In this document: positions 25,406 to 32,343 of the stretch, one piece after another
Numbering within the stretch: the first letter of the stretch is position 1
Layout: the number at the start of each line of letters is the position of its first letter
Source of the DNA: UBA6168 sp041741095
Lineage (GTDB): Bacteria; Bacteroidota; Bacteroidia; Chitinophagales; Saprospiraceae
Direction: 5' to 3'
Length of the DNA stretch: 64,000 nucleotides
Assembly: GCA_041741095.1 (NCBI GenBank)
Contig: JBGSKQ010000111.1
Coordinates: 1 to 64,000 of the forward strand
Notes under the pieces: generated by a model
Database searches by the model: none
What the model was told of the DNA's origin: nothing
Seen by the model: the letters and a program-made list of their open reading frames with translations, nothing else
Program-made: the position numbers and the translations under genes

Positions 25406-26479
25406 TTACGTCAATTTCAGCCTGTTTTTTTTGTGCAAAGAATAGTACAGGCCACCTACCATGAGCGATGAAATGCTGACCAGCATGATAATAATCAGCA
25501 AGGCATTGGTGGTGTAGCGCTGCAATAGGAACACGAGGACGATGAAAAAGACATTGACTCCCACCAGCACGGCAGTGGCCTGCATGTGGTTGAGTCCAGA
25601 ATCGAGCAATAGGTGATGGATGTGGGTGCGGTCGGGGTACAAGGGGTGCCGTCCCCGCAGGGCACGGGTGGTGAATACCCGCAGCGTATCGAACAAGGGG
25701 AGTATCAAAATACCAAAGGCCACGGCAGGTGCGGCATTGAACTTGAAGGGGTGCAGGTCTTCCAGCACAGCATTCAGCTCAATAAAATTGATGACTAAAA
25801 TGGAACAAATCAGGCCCAGCAACAAAGCCCCGGTGTCGCCCATAAATATTTTGGCAGGGGAATAATTGTATTTCAAAAAAGCCGCCGTGGCGCCCGCCGC
25901 CGACAGGGCCATGATGGACAGGTCGTAGCGCTGGATGAGCAAAAACCAGATGCCCATCGTGCCTGTGATCAGGATGGTGAGGCTGCCCGACAGGCCGTTG
26001 ATGCCGTCTATCAAATTGAGTGCGTTGATGATGACAATGATGGTAAAAACGGTGAACAGGGCGCTCCAAAAAATCCCCAGTGAATCTATGCCCATGATGC
26101 CGTAAAGACTGGAAATTTTCACCCCGGCCTTGAAAACTAAAATAACCGCCGCCAGGATTTCCACCACCAGTTTTTTGGAAGGCGAAATGGCGTCAATATC
26201 GTCTTTTACCCCAATCAAAAATATCAAGATAAAGGCGCATAGCACGTATTGGAGGTCGCCGCCATACTGCGCAAAAGGCGTCCACAACATAATAGAAAAA
26301 ATAACCCCTGCGAAAATAGCGATGCCGCCAAGCCTGGGTGTACTCTCTGAATGGGAGCGCCGTTCGCCCGGTTCGTCGCATAAGTTTTTAGCCTTGGCCA
26401 CCCTGATGATGGGAGGAATGACAAAATAAGTGAGCGTAAAAGCCGTGATGAAGCTGATGATGACATCGTAATCGTACAT
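25406..26479 (-). CDS. WecA/TagO-type undecaprenyl-phosphate sugar-1-phosphate transferase
   Basis: A 357-residue polytopic membrane enzyme with about ten helices that moves a HexNAc-1-phosphate from UDP onto undecaprenyl phosphate, the first step of surface polysaccharide synthesis. Conserved motifs are present: DEPGERRSH near 35, GVKDDIDAISPSKKL with the Asp pair, NALNLIDGINGLSG with the catalytic Asp near 160, FMGDTGALLLG, and RTHIHHLLLD near 285, which is the HIHH-type loop that marks WecA/TagO rather than MraY. The N-terminus lies on the divergent side of uppS, whose product supplies the lipid. Confidence 0.92.
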   Translation of the reverse strand: MYDYDVIISFITAFTLTYFVIPPIIRVAKAKNLCDEPGERRSHSESTPRLGGIAIFAGVIFSIMLWTPFAQYGGDLQYVLCAFILIFLIGVKDDIDAISPSKKLVVEILAAVILVFKAGVKISSLYGIMGIDSLGIFWSALFTVFTIIVIINALNLIDGINGLSGSLTILITGTMGIWFLLIQRYDLSIMALSAAGATAAFLKYNYSPAKIFMGDTGALLLGLICSILVINFIELNAVLEDLHPFKFNAAPAVAFGILILPLFDTLRVFTTRALRGRHPLYPDRTHIHHLLLDSGLNHMQATAVLVGVNVFFIVLVFLLQRYTTNALLIIIMLVSISSLMVGGLYYSLHKKNRLKLT

Positions 26480-26543
26480 GGGTGCGGTGGGTTTTGTGTA
26501 CTACAAAGGTAAGGCGGCGGGGGCAAAGGGCAAAGCGACGGTG

Positions 26544-26600
26544 TTCAGTTGGCAGTATTCAGTCCACTCCCGATAGCTATCGGGATCAGTCCTCAGTCAA
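26544..26600. repeat. CAGTCCN array with palindromic core
   Basis: CAGT-type units flank a perfect 18-bp palindrome (26568-26585, core CCCGATAGCTATCGGG) and continue as CAGTCCT CAGTC. The junctions on both sides (CAC before, TCAGTCC after) are nearly the same as at 40770-40805, so the palindrome and array form one composite repeat. It sits upstream of the uppS promoter. Confidence 0.85.
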
Positions 26601-26630
26601 TGGCCTGCGGCTGGCATGGGGTAATTTTTC

Positions 26631-26664
26631 TTTGGCTCCAAAGTGGGAGCTTTTGCTATTTTTG
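26631..26664 (+). promoter_or_regulatory. uppS promoter
   Basis: TTTG (26631-26634) and TATTTTTG (26657-26664) with a 22-bp gap. The leader to the ATG at 26758 would be about 88 nt. Confidence 0.55.
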
Positions 26665-26757
26665 CCAAGCCTCAAAATGCCGATAGTGGGTGTTGGGATT
26701 CGTAAAAGGCGCTTCGCTTCCCTCCCATCTCACCGCTCACTGCCTCACTTATTTAGC

Positions 26758-27504
26758 ATGGATCTGAAATCGCAAATAAATCTTGAAAAATTGCCCCGCC
26801 ACATTGCCATCATCATGGACGGGAATGGGCGCTGGGCCAAGGAGCGTGGCATGGCGAGGGTATTTGGCCACCGTAATGGCGTGAAAGCGGTACGTGAAGC
26901 AACGGAGAGCGCTGCCGAACTGGGTGTGGAATACCTTACCCTTTATGCCTTTTCCACTGAAAACTGGAACCGCCCGGAAATGGAGGTCAACGCCTTGATG
27001 GCATTGTTGGTGGACACGATCAAAAAGGAAATCAAAACACTCAACGAAAACAGCATCCGCCTACAGGCTATTGGTGATTTGTCAAAATTGCCTGAAAAGA
27101 GTCGTAAAACTTTATTGAAAGCCATCGAAGATACCAGCCACAACAACCGAATGACGCTTGTTTTAGCATTGAATTATAGTTCCAAATGGGAAATCGTGGA
27201 AGCTGCCCGCAAGCTGGCAGAGCAGGTTAAATTAGGCAAATTGGAGCCGGAAAATATCGCAGAAGACACGTTTTCGGATGCCCTTTCGACTAAAGGGATG
27301 CCCGATCCGGAATTGCTCATCCGCACCAGCGGCGAAGCACGGATCAGCAACTTTTTGTTGTGGCAGATAGCCTACGCAGAGTTGTATTTTACCAAAACCC
27401 TCTGGCCTGATTTCAGGAAGGAACACCTCTACGAAGCCATCATCAACTACCAAAACCGGGAGCGGCGCTTTGGCAAGACAAGCGAGCAATTGGCCAACGC
27501 TTAA
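26758..27504 (+). CDS. uppS: Isoprenyl transferase / undecaprenyl diphosphate synthase
   Basis: A 248-residue cis-prenyltransferase that makes undecaprenyl diphosphate, the lipid carrier for peptidoglycan and polysaccharides. Conserved motifs: IIMDGNGRWA with the catalytic Asp near 20, FGHRNGVKAVRE, LYAFSTENWNRP near 65-77, and RTSGEARISNFLLWQ with the Arg pair near 195-210. Length is normal. The start at 26758 is preferred because the upstream ORF extension runs through the CAGTCCN repeat and the promoter. It is divergent from the WecA-type gene, which uses the product. Confidence 0.95.
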   Translation: MDLKSQINLEKLPRHIAIIMDGNGRWAKERGMARVFGHRNGVKAVREATESAAELGVEYLTLYAFSTENWNRPEMEVNALMALLVDTIKKEIKTLNENSIRLQAIGDLSKLPEKSRKTLLKAIEDTSHNNRMTLVLALNYSSKWEIVEAARKLAEQVKLGKLEPENIAEDTFSDALSTKGMPDPELLIRTSGEARISNFLLWQIAYAELYFTKTLWPDFRKEHLYEAIINYQNRERRFGKTSEQLANA

Positions 27505-27520
27505 TTGGTTTTTCTACATC

Positions 27521-27549
27521 CTTGTTCATCGTTCACATTCATCATTCCA
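27521..27549 (+). repeat. TTCATNN word array before the isomerase-like gene
   Basis: GTTCATC, GTTCACA, TTCATCA, TTCC: 7-nt words that end 7 nt before the ATG at 27556, replacing any Shine-Dalgarno sequence. Confidence 0.65.
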
Positions 27550-27555
27550 CATAAC

Positions 27556-28476
27556 ATGCAGCGCAGAAATTTTTTGAAAAACAGCTTGTTGTCCACTGCC
27601 GCTCTGACGGCGACTGGGGCATCCAATATTTTGGCCGCCAATGGAAAGGCACCCACTGTCCGCCAATTTAAATTGAAATATGCCCCGCACCTTGGCATGT
27701 TCGCCCAATCGGCAGGGGAAGACCCCGTCGCACAGCTAAAATTTATGGCGGAAATGGGCTTTAAAGCTTTTGAGGACAACGACATGCGCAGCCGGGAGGT
27801 GGCCTTGCAGGAAAAAATGGCGCAGACCATGTCGGCCAGCGGCATCCAAATGGGCGTGTTCGTGGCCCATGAAATCTATTGGGACAAGCCCAACCTGGCC
27901 AGCGGAAAGGAGGATGGGCGCAAGGAGTTTTTAGACTTTATCAAACAATCCGTGGAAGTGGCCAAACGGGTGAACGCCCGCTGGATGACCGTCGTGCCGG
28001 GTCACCTCGACCTTCGCCTCGACATGGGCTATCAGACTGCCAATGTGGTAGAATCACTAAAGCAAGCCTGCGGCCTTTTGGAGCCGCACGGTCTGACGAT
28101 GGTGCTGGAACCGCTCAATTTTAGGGATCATCCGGGTCTGTTTTTGACCAAATCCCCGCAGGCTTATGAAATTTGCAAGGCCGTGGGCAGTCCCGCCTGC
28201 AAAATCCTCTTCGACATTTACCACCAGCAAATCACGGAGGGCAATTTGATACCCAATATTGAGGCGAGTTGGGACGAAATCGCCTATTTCCAAATTGGCG
28301 ACAACCCCGGCCGCAAAGAGCCGACCTCTGGCGAAATCAACTATAAAAACGTTTTCAAATATATCCACGGCCACGGGTTTGAGGGCATTTTGGGCATGGA
28401 ACACGGCAATGCTTTTGAAGGCAGGGCAGGGGAAATGGCTTTGATTAAAGCTTATGAGGAAGTAGATGGCTTTTGA
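27556..28476 (+). CDS. Tat-exported TIM-barrel sugar isomerase-like protein
   Basis: A 306-residue protein of the xylose isomerase-like TIM-barrel superfamily (AP endonuclease 2 / hydroxypyruvate isomerase fold). It has a Tat-type signal (RRNFLK at residues 3-8, cleavage near 28). The barrel has metal ligands in MVLEPLNFRDHPG (Glu near 182), KILFDIYHQQI (Asp/His near 217-221) and ILGMEHGN (Glu near 283), the pattern of hydroxypyruvate isomerase-type enzymes. Substrate unknown. It follows uppS by 51 bp, but the two have no obvious functional link. Confidence 0.85.
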   Translation: MQRRNFLKNSLLSTAALTATGASNILAANGKAPTVRQFKLKYAPHLGMFAQSAGEDPVAQLKFMAEMGFKAFEDNDMRSREVALQEKMAQTMSASGIQMGVFVAHEIYWDKPNLASGKEDGRKEFLDFIKQSVEVAKRVNARWMTVVPGHLDLRLDMGYQTANVVESLKQACGLLEPHGLTMVLEPLNFRDHPGLFLTKSPQAYEICKAVGSPACKILFDIYHQQITEGNLIPNIEASWDEIAYFQIGDNPGRKEPTSGEINYKNVFKYIHGHGFEGILGMEHGNAFEGRAGEMALIKAYEEVDGF

Positions 28477-28614
28477 AAGACAATTCTTGAACAATACTCC
28501 TACCATCCTGTTTCTCTCAATATTTCATTCATCAACTCACAAACAATGATGGTCATCCGAGTGGTAAGGTAGTACACAAGACCTCCGCCGTACACCGTCC
28601 GTTAGAAACTAACC

Positions 28615-29352
28615 ATGCGCAACCTGTCCACGACCATCCTGTTCTCCCTGGTCGCTTTTGCCTCCATCTCTTCCTGTATCTCTTGTTATACTTCCAAAAA
28701 GATTGAAAAAATTTACCAGGAAGATGTCCAAAAGGCCCCTTACGATGTCGTCATCGTGCCAGGTGTGCCGCTGGAGGATGGCAAATGGAGCTACACCATG
28801 AAAGGCCGGGTTTGCTGGTCGCACTATTTGTACGAAAAGGGCTATGCTAAAAACATCATCTACTCTGGTTCGGCGGTTTATTCGCCCTACACGGAAAGCC
28901 ACGTGATGGCCCTTTATGCCGAGGCGCTCGGCATCCCGAAAGTGCATATTTTCCAGGAACCAAAGGCAGAGCATAGCACTGAAAACCTGTACTATGGCGT
29001 GGAGCGGGCCAAAGAACTCGGCTTTAAAAAGATTGCCCTGGCCACCGACCCTTTCCAAACTTCCATGCTCCGCAAGTTTGCCAGGCATCGAAAAAAACTT
29101 GGCCTCACGGAGGTGGCCTATCTGCCCATGCAGTTCGATTCCCTCTCTGCCCACCTGTGCGGCGAACCAGAAATCCCTTACCAGCAAGCTTTTGTAGCCG
29201 ACTTTGTTTCTATTACCGAGCGGGAAGGTTTTTTCAAAAGGTTCAATGGAACCCTGGGGCGGCACGTCATCAAGGAACACAAGGAGAAAGTGGAGGCCAA
29301 GGAGAAAGCGGCTGACACCTCGGCCCGGCCTGCAAGAGTAGAAGGGCACTGA
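28615..29352 (+). CDS. YdcF/SanA-like DUF218 protein
   Basis: A 245-residue DUF218 protein. A hydrophobic N-terminus with SSCISC may be a lipoprotein signal or a membrane anchor. The DUF218 core runs about 42-205: VVIVPGVPLEDG, IIYSGSAVYSPYTESHVM, ILTEP-like FQEPKAEHSTENL and IALATDPFQTSMLRKF. The family (YdcF, SanA, ElyC) is linked to envelope integrity and lipid carrier recycling; the exact reaction is not established. The charged C-terminal tail (EHKEKVEAKEKAA) is not part of the family fold. Confidence 0.85.
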   Translation: MRNLSTTILFSLVAFASISSCISCYTSKKIEKIYQEDVQKAPYDVVIVPGVPLEDGKWSYTMKGRVCWSHYLYEKGYAKNIIYSGSAVYSPYTESHVMALYAEALGIPKVHIFQEPKAEHSTENLYYGVERAKELGFKKIALATDPFQTSMLRKFARHRKKLGLTEVAYLPMQFDSLSAHLCGEPEIPYQQAFVADFVSITEREGFFKRFNGTLGRHVIKEHKEKVEAKEKAADTSARPARVEGH

Positions 29353-29413
29353 CGGCAAAATTTCTTTTGGTTCAAATACCGATTTGTACTCACGCAGCGT
29401 TAGCACATCCGCT

Positions 29414-29421
29414 TACTTTTG
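29414..29421 (+). promoter_or_regulatory. Promoter -7 box of the DUF4919-like gene
   Basis: TACTTTTG fits TAnnTTTG, 18 nt before the ATG at 29440. No -33 box at ideal spacing. Confidence 0.55.
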
Positions 29422-29439
29422 CCAAAAGATTGATATTCA

Positions 29440-30138
29440 ATGAAAATGACCTTCTTGGCTTTCACAGCCTTTTTAATTTTTTCCCCTTTTTTAAAAACTA
29501 CTGCACAAAACGTTTATGGTGAAACCATTGAGGTGCTGGAACAGCGCCTGCAAGCGGACACTTCGCTATACAACAGTATTGGCCAGCGGTTTTATAGTGG
29601 TGAAACAAATTTGACATCGCAGGAAATGGCCACCCTTTATTATGGCCATGCCCTGCGCAAGGAATACAATTCTGTGCGGGAAGACCGCCTGCTCGATGCC
29701 GCCAACTCGCTTTCCAGAAGGGGAAAATTTCCGGAGGCCATAAGCCTGATGGGCAACTTTTTATCCAAAAATCCCGGCAGCCTGACGGGTTGGCTGGAGC
29801 GGGGCTATACCGCCTGGATGGCCGAAGACAGCCTGCAAACGGTGCAGAATTATCAAAAATATTTTGCCTTGCTGGACGTGCCTTTGAAGAGCGGAACGGG
29901 CGAAACTTTTGAAACGGCTTTCGTTATCAGCAGCCTGCGGGACATGGAACTGGTCTTGGATAAACTGGGCTACTACATGACAGGCCAGTCGCTGCTCGAA
30001 AATAATGGCCAGAGCTACAAAATCGTGACGGCCAAAAAAGACGACAACAAAAGCATTGAAAAAACCTTTTATTTCAATGTGCAACTGCCCGTGAAACGGG
30101 GAATGCAGCAATCTTTGGAACAGAATAAAAAGAAGTAG
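29440..30138 (+). CDS. Exported DUF4919-like / TPR-like protein
   Basis: A 232-residue protein with a signal peptide (residues 1-22, ending TTAQ). The mature part is mostly helical and resembles DUF4919-type Bacteroidota proteins: SGETNLTSQEMATLYYGHAL, then two TPR-like helix pairs (LLDAANSLSRRGKFPEAISL, LTGWLERGYTAWMAEDS) and a C-terminal beta part (YKIVTAKKDDNKSIEKTFYFNV). Probably periplasmic. No function is known. Family assignment is from general resemblance only. Confidence 0.65.
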   Translation: MKMTFLAFTAFLIFSPFLKTTAQNVYGETIEVLEQRLQADTSLYNSIGQRFYSGETNLTSQEMATLYYGHALRKEYNSVREDRLLDAANSLSRRGKFPEAISLMGNFLSKNPGSLTGWLERGYTAWMAEDSLQTVQNYQKYFALLDVPLKSGTGETFETAFVISSLRDMELVLDKLGYYMTGQSLLENNGQSYKIVTAKKDDNKSIEKTFYFNVQLPVKRGMQQSLEQNKKK

Positions 30139-30146
30139 GGGGGGTG

Positions 30147-30240
30147 CAGTCTTCAGAATTCAGTCCGCAGTCCACAGTCCTCAGTCCTCAGTTTCGAGCG
30201 AAGCGTGAATCCTGAACTTGGCTCGGGACTACCGTCCGGG
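30147..30240. repeat. CAGTCCN array with GAGCGAAGC module
   Basis: Heptamers CAGTCTT, CAGAATT, CAGTCCG, CAGTCCA, CAGTCCT, CAGTCCT, then the module GTTTCGAGCGAAGCG, AATCCTGAAC and CTCGGGAC. The same module occurs in the TonB receptor gene (34021-34096) and at the uvrA start (53041-53147), here in intergenic DNA. Confidence 0.85.
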
Positions 30241-30290
30241 GCATTTGATTTTACTGAATTGCCCTTTGCACCAAACGAAGCCATGTTACC

Positions 30291-30298
30291 TATATTTG
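30291..30298 (+). promoter_or_regulatory. moxR promoter -7 box
   Basis: TATATTTG fits TAnnTTTG, with TTTG at 30265-30268 as a possible -33 box (22-bp gap). The leader to the ATG at 30389 is about 85 nt and contains an AACCACA heptamer array. Confidence 0.55.
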
Positions 30299-30344
30299 CC
30301 CCACTTTTTTATAAAACCATCAACTGAAACCAGTATTTTAGAAA

Positions 30345-30372
30345 AACCACAAACCATAACCACAAACCACAA
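30345..30372 (+). repeat. AACCACA heptamer array in the moxR leader
   Basis: Four 7-nt units (AACCACA, AACCATA, ACCACAA, ACCACAA) in the 5' leader, ending 16 nt before the ATG. Confidence 0.75.
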
Positions 30373-30388
30373 TATCTACCAACCCGAT

Positions 30389-31384
30389 ATGCAATCCATA
30401 GACATAGAAGCCATTAACCAGCAGATTTACCACGACAGTGCCTTTGTGGACCAACTAAACGCCCAAACCGCCAAGGTCATCGTCGGCCAGCGCCAAATGA
30501 TAGAGCGCCTGATGATTGGGCTGTTAACAAAAGGCCACATCCTGCTCGAAGGACTTCCCGGTTTGGCTAAAACATTGGCCATCAAGACTTTGTCAACGGC
30601 CATCCATGCCCAGTTTCACCGCATTCAGTTTACGCCCGACCTGCTGCCGGCTGACATTATCGGTACGATGGTCTATAACCCCAGCACCACGAAATTCGCC
30701 GTACACAAAGGGCCGATTTTCGCCAATTTCATCTTGGCAGACGAAATCAACCGGGCTCCTGCCAAAGTGCAGTCGGCCCTGCTCGAAGCCATGCAAGAGC
30801 GCCAAGTGACCATCGGCGGCGAGACTTTCAAACTGGAAGAACCCTTCCTCGTATTGGCTACCCAAAACCCCATTGAACAGGAAGGCACCTACCCACTTCC
30901 CGAAGCGCAGACCGACCGGTTTATGCTAAAAGTAAAAGTGGGTTACCCAGAACTGGAAGAAGAGCGGGAAATCATGCGCCGCAACCTGGGCGAAGATGGC
31001 TATGGTGAAATCAGCCCCATCGTCCAGACCGCCGATATATTGCGGGCCAGGAATTCCGTGCGCAAGGTGTATATGGATGAAAAAATAGAGCGCTACATCC
31101 TCGACATCGTGTTCGCTACCCGCAACCCCAAGCAGTATGGCCTGGCCAATCTCGAACCCTTGATCAACTACGGCGGATCGCCCCGGGCCAGCATCAACCT
31201 GGCCCTGGCTGCCAAAGCACTAGCCTTCCTGCGCCGCCGTGGCTACGTCATCCCGGAAGACGTTCGCAACATCTGCCACGACGTAATGCGCCACCGTATT
31301 GGCCTCACCTACGAGGCGGAGGCCGAGAACATTTCCCAGGAAGACATCATCAATAAAGTACTGAATACGGTAGAAGTACCATAA
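30389..31384 (+). CDS. MoxR family AAA+ ATPase
   Basis: A 331-residue cytosolic AAA+ ATPase of the MoxR type, a chaperone-like partner of DUF58/vWA proteins. Walker A GLPGLAKT is at 55-62, Walker B ILADEINRAPAK near 115-126, sensor 1 LATQNPIEQEGTYPLPEAQTDRF near 155-175 (core ATQNP), and the C-terminal lid domain at about 230-331. The ATG at 30389 is preferred; an upstream ORF extension would run through the repeat and promoter. The DUF58 gene follows 86 bp downstream as usual in Bat-type operons, but BatA, BatB and BatC genes do not follow. Confidence 0.94.
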   Translation: MQSIDIEAINQQIYHDSAFVDQLNAQTAKVIVGQRQMIERLMIGLLTKGHILLEGLPGLAKTLAIKTLSTAIHAQFHRIQFTPDLLPADIIGTMVYNPSTTKFAVHKGPIFANFILADEINRAPAKVQSALLEAMQERQVTIGGETFKLEEPFLVLATQNPIEQEGTYPLPEAQTDRFMLKVKVGYPELEEEREIMRRNLGEDGYGEISPIVQTADILRARNSVRKVYMDEKIERYILDIVFATRNPKQYGLANLEPLINYGGSPRASINLALAAKALAFLRRRGYVIPEDVRNICHDVMRHRIGLTYEAEAENISQEDIINKVLNTVEVP

Positions 31385-31431
31385 AAAGTTTGAGAAGTCA
31401 AGAATGCTACGAATTGTTTCTGCTGCGCTCA

Positions 31432-31467
31432 ATTCTCTCATTCTCTCATTCTCTCATTCTCTCATTT
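31432..31467 (+). repeat. Perfect octamer repeat before the DUF58 gene
   Basis: Four perfect copies of ATTCTCTC (31432-31463) plus a partial copy, ending 3 nt before the DUF58 ATG at 31471. Perfect short tandem repeats of this size can gain or lose units by slippage; here that would alter the ribosome-binding region. Confidence 0.85.
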
Positions 31468-31470
31468 CAA

Positions 31471-32340
31471 ATGGACACCACCGAACTCCTCAAAAAGGTA
31501 CGGAAAATAGAGATCAAGACGAAGGGCTTGAGCAAGCAAATCTTCTCAGGAGAGTACCACAGTGCCTTTAAAGGGAGGGGCATGTCGTTCAGTGAAGTGC
31601 GGGGCTACCAGTATGGGGACGACGTGCGCAATATTGATTGGAACGTAACCGCCCGCACGGGCATACCATTCGTGAAGGTCTTCGAGGAGGAGCGGGAACT
31701 GACTGTAATGTTGGTAATAGATGTAAGCCAAAGCGCTTATTTTGGCACCTCCAACCAACTCAAACAGGGCTTCATTACGGAAATATGCGCTGTACTGTCC
31801 TTTTCCGCCAACCAGAACAACGACAAAATAGGCGTCATTTTTTTTAGTGATAAAATCGAAAAATTCATCCCCCCGAAAAAAGGCCGCCAGCACATCCTGC
31901 GCATCATCCGGGAACTGATTGACTTCCATCCGCAGCACACTGGCACCGACCTCGGCCAAGCCCTCCGCTACCTGAACAATGTGGTAAAAAAACGCAGCAT
32001 CTGCTTTATCCTATCCGACTTTATGGGCCGTGGCTACGAGGCCCCGCTGCGCATCGCCGCCCGCCGCCACGATGTGGTGGGCGTCCACGTCTATGATCCC
32101 CGTGAGGAAGAATTGCCCAAGGTCGGCCTTATCCGTGCCGTGGATGCAGAAACGGGCCAACAGGCCTGGCTGGACACCTCATCCCGGCATTTGCGGGAAA
32201 CCTACGCCCATTGGTTCAAGGACAACCTGCGCTATTTTAAAACCACCTTCGCCCGCACCGGCACTGACGTGGTGAGTATCCGAACGGACGGGAACTACGT
32301 GACGGCGCTGATGAATTTTTTCAAAAAAAGGATGAAGTAA
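31471..32340 (+). CDS. DUF58 / vWA-like protein
   Basis: A 289-residue cytosolic DUF58 protein with a C-terminal von Willebrand A-like fold. The DUF58 signature GRGMSFSEVRGYQYGDDVRNIDWNVTARTG (core: YGDDVRNIDWNVTA) is near residues 35-62. The metal-site motif DVSQS is at 84-88 and a DFMGRGYE segment near 180. It works with MoxR, probably in maturation of a target complex; the target is unknown. Translation probably starts at 31471, just after a perfect octamer array. The gene ends 3 bp before the convergent TonB receptor gene. Confidence 0.92.
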   Translation: MDTTELLKKVRKIEIKTKGLSKQIFSGEYHSAFKGRGMSFSEVRGYQYGDDVRNIDWNVTARTGIPFVKVFEEERELTVMLVIDVSQSAYFGTSNQLKQGFITEICAVLSFSANQNNDKIGVIFFSDKIEKFIPPKKGRQHILRIIRELIDFHPQHTGTDLGQALRYLNNVVKKRSICFILSDFMGRGYEAPLRIAARRHDVVGVHVYDPREEELPKVGLIRAVDAETGQQAWLDTSSRHLRETYAHWFKDNLRYFKTTFARTGTDVVSIRTDGNYVTALMNFFKKRMK

Positions 32341-32343
32341 CGC

